Positions 25,924 through 33,653 of a stretch of DNA of 64,000 nucleotides are shown here, piece by piece (the stretch's first letter is position 1; the number at the start of each line of letters is the position of its first letter). The notes under the pieces are model-generated. The model was not told the origin of the DNA. It searched no databases and saw only the letters and a program-made list of their open reading frames with translations. The position numbers and the translations under genes are program-made. Source of the DNA: Micromonospora sp. CP22 (GTDB taxonomy: Bacteria > Actinomycetota > Actinomycetes > Mycobacteriales > Micromonosporaceae); contig NZ_VCJO01000007.1 in NCBI RefSeq assembly GCF_009712475.1, positions 62,001 through 126,000 on the forward strand. Direction: 5' to 3'.

Positions 25924-27327
25924 TCAGGCGTCGCGGGTCTGCTTGGTGATCGACGAGTCCTTGGCGACCTTGTCGGCGGCGGCCTGCATCTTGTCGACGA
26001 ACTGCGCGGCGGTCAACCGGCCGGCCATCAACTCGGCGGACAGGTTCTGGCTCTCCTTGTCCAGGTCGGCGTAGAAGTTCCAGAGCTTGATCGAGATCAG
26101 GTCCGAGCCCGCGTTCTTCATCAGCTCGTTGGCGCTGGCGAGGGCGGCGTCCTGGACGTTGTCGCCGGAGCCCTTGGTGGAGGCCAGCGACTTGGTCAGC
26201 TCGGCGAACTTCGCCGACCCGGCCTTGGAGAGCACCGCGCGCAGGAACTCCTTGGCGGCGGCCTTGTTCGGCGCCTTGGCCGGGACCACGATGCCCTCGC
26301 CGGCACCGGCGTAGACGTCGTTGGGCGCCTTGTCGGTGGCGCCCAGGCCCCAGTAGTCGGAGATCTTCATCTCGAAGCCCGGCGGGATGGTCGCCGCCAT
26401 CTCGTTCTTCAGCCAGGTGCCCACCTGGATGAAGGCGGCCTTGCCGTCGAGCCAGGCCTGCTGCGACTGGGTGTGGTCGAGCTTGCCGGGCAGCAGCAGC
26501 TTGTCCTTGACCAGCTTCTCCCACGCCTCCAGCGCCGGCAGGATGCCCTCGGCACGCCAGGCGTTCTCCTTGAGGTTGTCGATGTCGATGACGGCCTGCT
26601 TGCCGGCGGACTTCCAGACCGTCGCCATCAGGGCCCAGCGCGGGTAGTAGCCGTGCACGGCGTCGTACACGTAGGGGGCCATGCCCTTGGCCTTGATCTT
26701 CGGGGCGAGGGCGAAGAAGTCGTCGAAGGTCTTCGGCGGCGTCCAGCCCTCCTTGCTGAACAGGGCGTCGTTGTACCAGTTGCCCCAGACCGTGTAGGCC
26801 ACGTTGACCACGAAGAACTTGCCCTGGTAGGTGCCGTCGCCGACGGTGCCGGGCAACAGGCTGTCGGCGACGGTGCCCTCGCCGTCCCAGGCGGGGGCGG
26901 CGAGCAGGTCGTCCAGCGGCTCGATGGCGCCCTCGTTGACCAGGGTGCTGATGTCCATCATGTCGGCGCCGGAGTTCATGACGACGTCGCTGGGCTGCGT
27001 CGCCATCTTGGGCTGCTCTTCGGTCTTGATCTTCTGGGTGGAGCTCATGTTGACGGTGACGTTCGGGTACTTGGCGTTGAAGATCGCCTGGTCCTCCTTG
27101 GCCCAGGCGTCACCCAGCCCACCGTTGAAGATGACCACCTTCACGGAGCTGCCGTCCTGCACGCCGAAGGGGTTGTCGTCGCTCTTCTCCCCGGCGTTGT
27201 CGTTGTTCTGGCTCGGCGTGCTGCCGGCGCAGGCGCTGAGCAGACCGGCAGCCGGGGTCACCAGGAGGCCCGCGGCCGCCGCGCGGCGCAGCAGGGTCCG
27301 GCGGTCGAGATCGGGGGTAACGGACAT
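25924..27327 (-). CDS. ngcE: N-acetylglucosamine/chitobiose ABC binding lipoprotein, NgcE-like
   Basis: A 467-residue extracellular solute-binding protein. The signal peptide has twin arginines (DRRTLLRRA) and a lipobox ending GLLSAC with Cys33, so it is likely exported by Tat and lipidated. The body matches the NgcE family: PNVTVNMSSTQKIKTEEQPK, YVYDAVHGYYPRWALM, WLDGKAAFIQVGTWLKNEM and GEGIVVPAKAPNKAAA. In Streptomyces NgcE binds N-acetylglucosamine and N,N'-diacetylchitobiose. ATG 27327 follows AAGGAGAG. The gene heads the transport part of an operon with an SIS isomerase and RpiR regulator upstream, which fits phosphorylated amino-sugar metabolism. Confidence 0.9.
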   Translation of the reverse strand: MSVTPDLDRRTLLRRAAAAGLLVTPAAGLLSACAGSTPSQNNDNAGEKSDDNPFGVQDGSSVKVVIFNGGLGDAWAKEDQAIFNAKYPNVTVNMSSTQKIKTEEQPKMATQPSDVVMNSGADMMDISTLVNEGAIEPLDDLLAAPAWDGEGTVADSLLPGTVGDGTYQGKFFVVNVAYTVWGNWYNDALFSKEGWTPPKTFDDFFALAPKIKAKGMAPYVYDAVHGYYPRWALMATVWKSAGKQAVIDIDNLKENAWRAEGILPALEAWEKLVKDKLLLPGKLDHTQSQQAWLDGKAAFIQVGTWLKNEMAATIPPGFEMKISDYWGLGATDKAPNDVYAGAGEGIVVPAKAPNKAAAKEFLRAVLSKAGSAKFAELTKSLASTKGSGDNVQDAALASANELMKNAGSDLISIKLWNFYADLDKESQNLSAELMAGRLTAAQFVDKMQAAADKVAKDSSITKQTRDA

Positions 27328-27354
27328 CGTGTGACTCTCCTTGTGATGTCGGGG

Positions 27355-28104
27355 TCAGGCGGTTCGCCGGAGACGTCCGGCGTACCGCGACTCGAGGGCG
27401 AGGTTGTGCTCGTCCCCACCGGGGACGTTGGCGGAGAGGTAGACAGGGGGTACCTCTCCGGCCAGGTGGAACCGTCGGACGACCTCCGCGGTCAGCAGCT
27501 GCGCCAACAGCGCCGAGGTGACCGAGGAGACCGCACAGACCGCGCCGCCGCCCTCGAGCGGCAGCAGTGCGTCGCCGTACGGCGCGCCGTTGTCCAGCAC
27601 GACGTCGGCGAGATCGACGAGCCGCCGACCGGAGGGGTGCCGGGGCGCCACCCGTCCGGTGTGCTCGACCGAGGTGACCGCGATCAACGGGTGACCGCGC
27701 TCGATGGCCAGCAGGGCCAGTTCGACCACCGATCCGTTGATCCCGGACTGGGACGCCACCACGAAGACGTCCTGCGGCTGGGGAGCGGCGATCGCGTAGA
27801 GCTGATGCGCGACGGCCGGGTCGCGTTCCAGCTTGGGGTCGGCGAGCACCTGACGCGATGCCCCGCCGTGCAACACCAGGTCGGATAGGGAGATCCGGTT
27901 GGTGGGCACCAGCCCACCGGCGCGGGCGACCAACTCGGCGGCGAAGACCTCCGAGTGCCCGGCACCGAACGCCTGGAGCACCCCGCCGTCACGCAGGCTG
28001 GCGGCGATCAGGTCGGCGGCCCGCCCCAGCGGTTCGGTTCCCCGCTCGACCAGTCGGTCGAGCAGTGGCCGGACCGCGTCCGCGTACCCCTGGGCGCTGA
28101 TCAT
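27355..28104 (-). CDS. SIS-domain sugar isomerase (UPF0309-like)
   Basis: A 249-residue single SIS domain protein. The phosphosugar-binding loops are GVLQAFGAGHSEVFAAEL (about 39-56) and FVVASQSGINGSVVELALLA (about 111-130), followed by PLIAVTSVEHT. This subgroup (UPF0309) is found with NgcEFG in several actinomycetes and is assumed to act on phosphorylated amino sugars, though the reaction is not established. Its ATG overlaps the TGA of the RpiR gene (28101-28104), and NgcE follows after 27 bp, so all five genes are one operon. Confidence 0.86.
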   Translation of the reverse strand: MISAQGYADAVRPLLDRLVERGTEPLGRAADLIAASLRDGGVLQAFGAGHSEVFAAELVARAGGLVPTNRISLSDLVLHGGASRQVLADPKLERDPAVAHQLYAIAAPQPQDVFVVASQSGINGSVVELALLAIERGHPLIAVTSVEHTGRVAPRHPSGRRLVDLADVVLDNGAPYGDALLPLEGGGAVCAVSSVTSALLAQLLTAEVVRRFHLAGEVPPVYLSANVPGGDEHNLALESRYAGRLRRTA

Positions 28105-29063
28105 GCGTTGGCCTCCCGCGCGGCCTTGTGCCCGTCGACGGCCTGGGCGGTACGCCGGAAGGCCGCGTGGGCGCGGTCGTGGGTGCGTTGGGCGACGGCG
28201 ATGTAGAGCAGGTCGAGGACGACCAGCTGGGGGTGCCGGGCGGACAGCGCGTCCGGCCGGAAGGTGGTGGCCTGGCTGGCGGTGAGCAGCACGATGTCGG
28301 CCAGTTCGGCCAACGGGGAGCGGCGGAACCCGGTCAGCGCGATGGTGGTGGCGCCCCGGCTACCGCCCTCGGCGAGCATCTCGATGGCCTCGCGGGTCTG
28401 CCCGCTGTGCGAGATGCCCAAGGCCACGTCGCCGGGGTGCAGCAGCGCGGCGGCGGCCAGTCCTGAGTGCACGTCGTTCCAGGCCCACGCGGCCACGCCG
28501 ATGCGATGCAGGCTGAACTGCATCTCCTCGCCGACCAGCGCGCTTCCGCTGGCACCGAAGATGTTCACCCGTTCGGCCCCGGCGATCGCCACCGCGGCCC
28601 GCTCCACCTCGGCCAGGTCGAGCAGCGCGGCGGTGTCGTGCATGGCCCGGGTGTCGGCCGCGATGATCTGCTCCAGGACTCGTTCCAGCGGATCGTTGGG
28701 CTGGATCTCGCGTCCGATGTCGACCGTCCAACCGGCCGATCGGGCCCGGCCGGTCTCGGCGGCGATGCCCAGTCGCAGGTCGGCGTAGCCGTCGAAGCCC
28801 ATCGCCCGGCAGAACCGGGTGACCGTGGCCGGCGAGGTGCCGCTGCGCTCGGCCAGTTCCACGATGGTGGCACGGGCCGCCGCCTCCGGATCGCTGAGCA
28901 CATGCTCGGCGACCCGGCGCAGCGCGCCGGTCAGTTCGGCGGCACCGGTGCGGACCCGGGCCAGTGTCCCGTCGGAGGCGACGCCGAGGGCACCTCGCCG
29001 GTCGATCCCGTCGGCGTCGGTCGCCGCGGCGACCGCGGCGATGTCCGACTGGTGATCAACCAT
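28101..29063 (-). CDS. MurR/RpiR family transcriptional regulator
   Basis: A 320-residue regulator. The N-terminal HTH_6 domain covers about residues 35-110 (RVAEHVLSDPEAAARATIVELAERSGTSPATVTRFCRAMGF). The C-terminal SIS domain, with NIFGASGSALVGEEMQFSL and GISHSGQTREAIEMLAEGGSRG, binds a phosphosugar effector. RpiR regulators control adjacent sugar operons and dissociate on binding phosphosugar; here it is the first gene of the amino-sugar operon, so self-regulation of the whole unit is likely. ATG 29063 follows AAAGG. An AT-rich inverted repeat 31-53 bp upstream of the start is a candidate operator. Confidence 0.9.
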   Translation of the reverse strand: MVDHQSDIAAVAAATDADGIDRRGALGVASDGTLARVRTGAAELTGALRRVAEHVLSDPEAAARATIVELAERSGTSPATVTRFCRAMGFDGYADLRLGIAAETGRARSAGWTVDIGREIQPNDPLERVLEQIIAADTRAMHDTAALLDLAEVERAAVAIAGAERVNIFGASGSALVGEEMQFSLHRIGVAAWAWNDVHSGLAAAALLHPGDVALGISHSGQTREAIEMLAEGGSRGATTIALTGFRRSPLAELADIVLLTASQATTFRPDALSARHPQLVVLDLLYIAVAQRTHDRAHAAFRRTAQAVDGHKAAREANA

Positions 29064-29093
29064 GAGATGCCTTTCCGAAAAGACTGTTAACTG

Positions 29094-29116
29094 TTAGTGG
29101 TAAAAGTTCTTACTAA
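29094..29116. promoter_or_regulatory. Candidate RpiR operator TTAGT-N13-ACTAA
   Basis: Arms TTAGT (29094-29098) and ACTAA (29112-29116) frame an AT-rich centre, 31-53 bp before the RpiR ATG. It is the only symmetric AT-rich block in the promoter region of the amino-sugar operon. RpiR sites are typically about 20 bp and AT-rich, which fits. It may overlap the promoter and act by repression. Confidence 0.5.
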
Positions 29117-29197
29117 AGCCCCCTCGATGTCAAGACCGTGGGCGAAGTTTTCAAACTGTTACCTGGCACACAACCCCACCCCGCCCCGTCAGACCCG

Positions 29198-29259
29198 GGT
29201 TGATCAAGAAGTTTTCGTCGTAGTTGATCTCCCTGACGACGAAAACTTCTTGATCAACC
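29198..29259. repeat. GATCAAGAAGTTT inverted repeat, copy 2
   Basis: A perfect 24-bp stem: 29198-29221 against 29236-29259 with a 14-nt loop. Outer arms carry GGTTGATCAAGAAGTTTT, the inner arms CGTCGT/ACGACG. The loop contains TTGATCTCCCTG, which copy 3 nearly repeats. Unlike the other copies it lies between divergent genes (RpiR and acyltransferase), so it cannot be the terminator of either. Confidence 0.92.
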
Positions 29260-29295
29260 ATCCGTGCCTCGGTCCGACCCGCTGCGGTCCTGGCC

Positions 29296-29301
29296 TACGC
29301 T
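29296..29301 (+). promoter_or_regulatory. -10 box for leaderless acyltransferase gene
   Basis: TACGCT 6 nt before ATG 29308. The CGGAGG in between stands too close to the ATG (no spacing) to act as a normal ribosome site, supporting leaderless initiation. Confidence 0.5.
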
Positions 29302-29307
29302 CGGAGG

Positions 29308-30762
29308 ATGCGCCGCCTGGCCCGCCTCGCCGCCCGGACGCCGCCGGATCGGGAGCGCTACCTCGACCTACTCCGGGCGCTGGCCATCATCCTGGTGGTC
29401 CTCGGGCACTGGGCGATAGCGGCAGTCGAGTACGACGACAACGGCCGACCCGACGGGCACTCGGCACTGACCACCATCCCCTGGGCCTACCCGCTGACCT
29501 GGGCGGTCCAGGTCATGCCCGTCTTCTTCCTGGTCGGCGGGTACGCCAACGCCGCCTCGCTGGCCGCCCACCGACGCCGGGGCGGTGACGCGATCGGATG
29601 GCTGCTCGGCCGCAGCGCTCGCCTGCTGCGCCCGACCAGTGCCCTGGTGCTGGTGCTCGCCGGAGGCGCGCTGGTCGCCCGGCTGGCCGGCGCGCAGCCG
29701 GACGAGGTCCGCCCGATCGTCTGGTTCGCCACCATCCCGCTGTGGTTCCTCGCCGCCTACCTCGCCGTCCTGCCGCTGACCCCGGTCATGTACGCGCTGC
29801 ACCGCCGCCTCGGGCTGCTGGTGCCACTGGCGTTGACCCTGCTGGTCGCCGCCGGAGACCTGGGCCGCGCGCTCGGGCCCGCCGGGTTGGCCCTGCCCAA
29901 CTACCTGCTGGGTTGGCTCGCCGTCCACCAGGTCGGCTTCGCCTGGTACGACGCCCACCGGGGCCACTGCCACCCGGCCGGCCGACCCGCCACCGAGGTG
30001 TCGCGCACCGACGACGGCCACGCAGCCGTCGACGGCGATCCAGCACCGAACGACACCGGCCCGGCAACCGGCGTACGCACCCGGTGCCTGCCGATGTCCC
30101 GTCGTGCCGCGAGCCTCATGCTCCTCGGCGGTCTCGCCGTGGCGGCGCTGCTCACCGGCCCCGGCCCGTACCCGGTGAGCATGATCAATCTCCCTGGTCA
30201 GCGGCTGGCGAACGCCGCCCCGCCCAGCGTGGCCCTGCTCGCGGTCGCCACCGCCCAGCTCGGGCTCATCCTGCTGCTGCGGGAACCGGCACACCGGTGG
30301 CTACGCCGCTCCCGCCCCTGGCAGCTGGTGATCGGCGTCAACTCGGTCGTGCTGACGGTCTTCCTGTGGCACCTGAGCGCGGCCGTACTGCTGGTCGGCG
30401 CGTTGCACGGGCTCGGTCTGCTCCCCACCCCACAGGCCGGTACGGCCGCCTGGCTGGCCTGGCGCCTGCCCTGGGTGCTGATGTTGGCGGTGGTGCTGGC
30501 CGTGCTGGTCGCCATCTTCGGTCCGATCGAGGCGTCCACCAGCCGTCCCCGGCACCTCAGGTCACCGACCGGACGGGCGGGTGTTCGCGCCGTGCTCACC
30601 GTCGCCGGGTTCGCCGCCGTCGGGTACGCCCTGGTGGTCAACGCCACGACGGCCAAGACCGCACCCGAGCCGCTCGGCTGGCCGGTGCCCGCGCTGGTGG
30701 CGTACCTGGCCGGGGCGGGCACGCTACGCCTGCTCAGAGCCGGGTGGGGCAGCCGAGGGTGA
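29308..30762 (+). CDS. Membrane acyltransferase, acyltransferase-3 family
   Basis: A 484-residue polytopic protein with about ten transmembrane helices. The family start is RYLDLLRALAIILVVLGHWAI (residues 17-37), which contains the His essential in acyltransferase-3 enzymes (here H35), and GGYANAASLAAHR follows. A variable cytoplasmic loop around 225-260 (DGHAAVDGDPAPNDTG) separates two helix bundles. Members transfer acetyl or succinyl groups to sugars, peptidoglycan, exopolysaccharide or antibiotics. No partner glycan genes are adjacent. The substrate is unknown. The gene ends 27 bp before the convergent MurD2 gene. Confidence 0.87.
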   Translation: MRRLARLAARTPPDRERYLDLLRALAIILVVLGHWAIAAVEYDDNGRPDGHSALTTIPWAYPLTWAVQVMPVFFLVGGYANAASLAAHRRRGGDAIGWLLGRSARLLRPTSALVLVLAGGALVARLAGAQPDEVRPIVWFATIPLWFLAAYLAVLPLTPVMYALHRRLGLLVPLALTLLVAAGDLGRALGPAGLALPNYLLGWLAVHQVGFAWYDAHRGHCHPAGRPATEVSRTDDGHAAVDGDPAPNDTGPATGVRTRCLPMSRRAASLMLLGGLAVAALLTGPGPYPVSMINLPGQRLANAAPPSVALLAVATAQLGLILLLREPAHRWLRRSRPWQLVIGVNSVVLTVFLWHLSAAVLLVGALHGLGLLPTPQAGTAAWLAWRLPWVLMLAVVLAVLVAIFGPIEASTSRPRHLRSPTGRAGVRAVLTVAGFAAVGYALVVNATTAKTAPEPLGWPVPALVAYLAGAGTLRLLRAGWGSRG

Positions 30763-30789
30763 CCCCTCCGTGACCGTCGGGGCGGGTGG

Positions 30790-32139
30790 TCAGGCGGGGA
30801 CGGTGCTGCGGATCGCCTCGGCGAAGACCTCGGAGCGGTGTTCGAAGTTGCGGAAGCGGCCGTAGCTGGGGGCGGCCGGGGAAAGGAGGACCACGCCACC
30901 GGCGGGAGTGACCTGGCGGGCCAACCGGACGGCGTCGACCAGATCGTCGACCAGATCGGTGCGTACCTTCGGCAGCCCGTCGAGCGTTTCGATGATCCGC
31001 GCACCACTGTCCGGGATGCCGATCACGTTGAGTTCCCGCTCGGCCAGGTGCTCCCGCATGGGCGTGTAGTCGACGCCCCGGTCGTTGCCGCCGACGATCA
31101 CGGTCAACGGTCGCCCCTCGTACGCGTCGATGGCGTGAATGGCCGCGTACGGGCTGGTCGCCAGGGTGTCGTCGACGAAGGTCAGGCCGGACGGGTCGGT
31201 GATCTCGGTCAGCCGGTGGGCCAGTCCCTGGAACCCGGCGACCGCCACGGCCAGAGCGTCCTTGCGCTCGACCAGGTCGATGCCCAACGCGTTGAGCACC
31301 GCCAGGGCCACGCAGAGGTTGCCCTCGTTGTGTCGACCGACCAGCGGCAGCACCGCCCGGGGGAAGAGCGGCTGGTCGACCAGGTGGAACCAGGGCGTAC
31401 CGTCCGCACCGGCGGCCACGTGCACCGACTCGGGGGTGCCGGCGCGCACCGCCGCGCGGTCACCCAGCTCGAACGCCAACCGTGGGTCCGTGCCGTTGAC
31501 CACCACCGTGCGTGGCCCGTTCGCCAGCAGGTTGAGCTTGTCCCGGTAGTACTCCCGTTCGCCGCCGTGCGCGTCGAGGTGCTCGGGGAACAGGGCGGTG
31601 ACCACCGCCACCCGAGGCGAGTCGGTCAGGTCGCTGCACTGGTAGCTGGACAGCTCCAGCACGTACAGCTCGGCATCCGGCAGGTCCAGCGTCGGTACGC
31701 CGATGTTGCCGCCGAAGACGTTCGGCCGGTCCACCGCGGTCAGCAGGTGGCTGATCAGGCTGGACGTGGTGCTCTTGCCCTTGCTGCCGGTCACCCCGAT
31801 GGTGCGTTCGCCGTGGTCGGCCATCCAGAGCGAGGTGCCCTGGGTGACCGTCACGCCCCGGCCGCGCAGCTCGATCAGCCAGGGATGCGTCTGCGGCACA
31901 CCGGGCGAGCGGACCACCACGTCGGCGGCGGCCAGCCGGGCGAAGCCTTCGTCGCCGGTGACCAGCGGGGCGGCCTCGGCCAGTGGCCCGTCCCAGGGCA
32001 GGGAGAGGAAGTTCGCGCTGTCGTCGACGGCGACGAGGTCGGCCGGGCCGTGAGCGGCGATGGCGGTCACCGCGGCCCGACCCTCCCGGCCGGCCCCCCA
32101 GACGGCGACTTTACGTCCGCGCAGGTCAGACAGGCGCAC
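30790..32139 (-). CDS. murD2: UDP-MurNAc-L-alanine:L-glutamate ligase, MurD2-like
   Basis: A 449-residue Mur ligase with an N-terminal Rossmann domain (KVAVWGAGREGRAAV), an ATP-binding centre with GVTGSKGKST (about residues 115-124) and ELSSYQCSDL, and a C-terminal domain containing LTVIVGGNDRGVDYTPMREH. MurD2 enzymes are paralogues of MurD that add L-glutamate, not D-glutamate, to UDP-MurNAc-L-Ala, which the epimerase MurL then inverts. This was described for Xanthomonas and proposed for actinomycetes. The divergent neighbour is a MurL homologue. GTG 32139 follows GAGGAGTGCCT. I cannot tell MurD2 from an ordinary MurD by sequence alone, so the assignment leans on MurL next door. Confidence 0.83.
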   Translation of the reverse strand: MRLSDLRGRKVAVWGAGREGRAAVTAIAAHGPADLVAVDDSANFLSLPWDGPLAEAAPLVTGDEGFARLAAADVVVRSPGVPQTHPWLIELRGRGVTVTQGTSLWMADHGERTIGVTGSKGKSTTSSLISHLLTAVDRPNVFGGNIGVPTLDLPDAELYVLELSSYQCSDLTDSPRVAVVTALFPEHLDAHGGEREYYRDKLNLLANGPRTVVVNGTDPRLAFELGDRAAVRAGTPESVHVAAGADGTPWFHLVDQPLFPRAVLPLVGRHNEGNLCVALAVLNALGIDLVERKDALAVAVAGFQGLAHRLTEITDPSGLTFVDDTLATSPYAAIHAIDAYEGRPLTVIVGGNDRGVDYTPMREHLAERELNVIGIPDSGARIIETLDGLPKVRTDLVDDLVDAVRLARQVTPAGGVVLLSPAAPSYGRFRNFEHRSEVFAEAIRSTVPA

Positions 32140-32211
32140 AGGCACTCCTCGGATACGACGGCGACAGGTCACGGTCCAGCCGAGCCGGGCACGGCCGGAC
32201 GAACCAGGGCC

Positions 32212-32217
32212 TAGTAT
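32212..32217 (+). promoter_or_regulatory. -10 box for leaderless murL
   Basis: TAGTAT 5 nt before GTG 32223. No ribosome site is present between box and start. It lies in the 83-bp gap between divergent murD2 and murL. Confidence 0.55.
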
Positions 32218-32222
32218 GGCGT

Positions 32223-33590
32223 GTGCTCAACACGCAGCTGGCGCGGATGGACGCCTTCACCTTCTCGTCCTACTCGATCGACCTGTCCACCGGCGAGGCG
32301 CTGTTCGACTACGCCCTGACCGGGCCCGACGGCGAGCAGCGGTTCACCGAGGTGGTCACGTTCCCGGTGCCGGAGGAGTCCCCGTCGGACGCCGCCGTGG
32401 CGGCGCTGGGCCGGGTGTTGGAGCTGCTGCACGTGGTGGCCGGGGTCAGTTACTACAAGACGGCCGCGCCGGGTCAGCTGCTCCTGCCGGCACCGCTCGG
32501 CCCGGCCGCCGTCGAGTTCGTCACGGCCGTCTACACCAAGGGCCTCGCCGAGTACGCGTACCGCAACCGGCTGCCGTATGTGCTGGAGCTGGCCCCGCGC
32601 GTGCCCGAGGGACGGGTGAAGCCGGCCGCCGAGTACGACAACTCCGACCGACGCCCGCTGTCGGCGGTGGGGGGCGGCAAGGACTCGATCGTCAGTCTGG
32701 AGGCGCTGCGCCGGGCCGGTCTGGATCCGGTGCCCTTCTCGGTCAACCCGAACCACGTGATCAACGCGGTGAACGCGGCCTCCGGGCTCACTCCGCTGGC
32801 GGCCCGGCGGCGTATCGACCCGGTGCTGTTCGAGCTGAACGCGGCCGGCGCGCGCAACGGGCACATCCCGGTCACCGCGATCAACTCGCTGATCGCGGTC
32901 GCCACCGCCGTCCTGCACGGCCTGGGTCCGGTGGTGATGTCCAACGAACGCTCCGCCTCGGACCCGAACCTGATCTGGAACGGTCACGAGATCAACCACC
33001 AGTGGTCCAAGGGGGTGGCTGCCGAGGGGCTGCTGCGGGCGGCCCTTGCCGAGCACGCCGGGCTGGTCGAGCCGTACTTCTCGCTGCTGCGCCCGCTGTC
33101 GGAGCTGCACATCGCCCGACTGTTCGCCACCATCGACCGCTACGACGACGTGGTCACCAGCTGCAACGCCGCGTTCAAGCTCCGCGACGCCAGCGAGCGG
33201 TGGTGCCGCGACTGCCCCAAGTGCCGGTTCGTCTTCCTGGCGATGGCCCCGTTCATGCCCCGCGAGCGGATCAGCCGGATCTTCGGCGGCGACCTGCTCG
33301 CCGACGCGACGCAGATTCCGGGCTACCGCGAGTTGCTCGGCATCGACGGGCACAAGCCGTTCGAGTGCGTCGGCGAGGTGGAGGAGTCGGTGGTCGCGTT
33401 GAGCCTGCTCGCCCAGCAGCCGGAGTGGCGCGGCACCCCGGTGGTGACCGCCCTGGTCGCCGCCGTACCCGAGCAGGCGTGGTCGACCGCCGCAGCCTCC
33501 GACACCTTCACCCCCGCCGCCGCCAACCACCACATCCCCCCCGCCTACCAGAAGACCCTCCAAACCCTCACCCACCCCCAAGCGGGTTGA
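32223..33590 (+). CDS. murL: UDP-MurNAc-L-Ala-L-Glu epimerase, MurL-like
   Basis: A 455-residue protein with the features of MurL: SAVGGGKDSIVSLEALRRAGL (about residue 147-167) is the PP-loop-type ATP site, SVNPNHVINAVNAASGL follows, and WCRDCPKCRFVFLAMAPF (about 326-343) supplies a Cys cluster. MurL epimerises the terminal L-Glu of UDP-MurNAc-L-Ala-L-Glu in an ATP-dependent reaction, so D-Glu need not come from racemase MurI. The gene is divergent from murD2 and shares its promoter region. GTG 32223 lies 5 nt after TAGTAT. The stop codon TGA is inside the left arm of inverted repeat copy 3. Confidence 0.86.
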   Translation: MLNTQLARMDAFTFSSYSIDLSTGEALFDYALTGPDGEQRFTEVVTFPVPEESPSDAAVAALGRVLELLHVVAGVSYYKTAAPGQLLLPAPLGPAAVEFVTAVYTKGLAEYAYRNRLPYVLELAPRVPEGRVKPAAEYDNSDRRPLSAVGGGKDSIVSLEALRRAGLDPVPFSVNPNHVINAVNAASGLTPLAARRRIDPVLFELNAAGARNGHIPVTAINSLIAVATAVLHGLGPVVMSNERSASDPNLIWNGHEINHQWSKGVAAEGLLRAALAEHAGLVEPYFSLLRPLSELHIARLFATIDRYDDVVTSCNAAFKLRDASERWCRDCPKCRFVFLAMAPFMPRERISRIFGGDLLADATQIPGYRELLGIDGHKPFECVGEVEESVVALSLLAQQPEWRGTPVVTALVAAVPEQAWSTAAASDTFTPAAANHHIPPAYQKTLQTLTHPQAG

Positions 33591-33645
33591 TCAAGAAGTT
33601 TTGGTCATTTTCGATCTCCCTGATGACCAAAACTTCTTGATCAAC
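33586..33645. repeat. GATCAAGAAGTTT inverted repeat, copy 3
   Basis: A perfect 23-bp stem: 33586-33608 with 33623-33645, loop 14 nt. The outer arm is GTTGATCAAGAAGTTTT, the inner part GGTCAT/ATGACC. The loop TTTCGATCTCCCTG is close to that of copy 2. It lies between convergent murL and the PucR gene and supplies the murL stop codon (TGA 33588-33590), so it can terminate both. Confidence 0.92.
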
Positions 33646-33653
33646 ACGGCGGG

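Noticed and set aside
25873-27888. Plus-strand open frame of 671 codons opposite the ngcE and SIS genes
   Set aside because: Antisense shadow with Gly/Val/Arg repeats and no recognisable protein.
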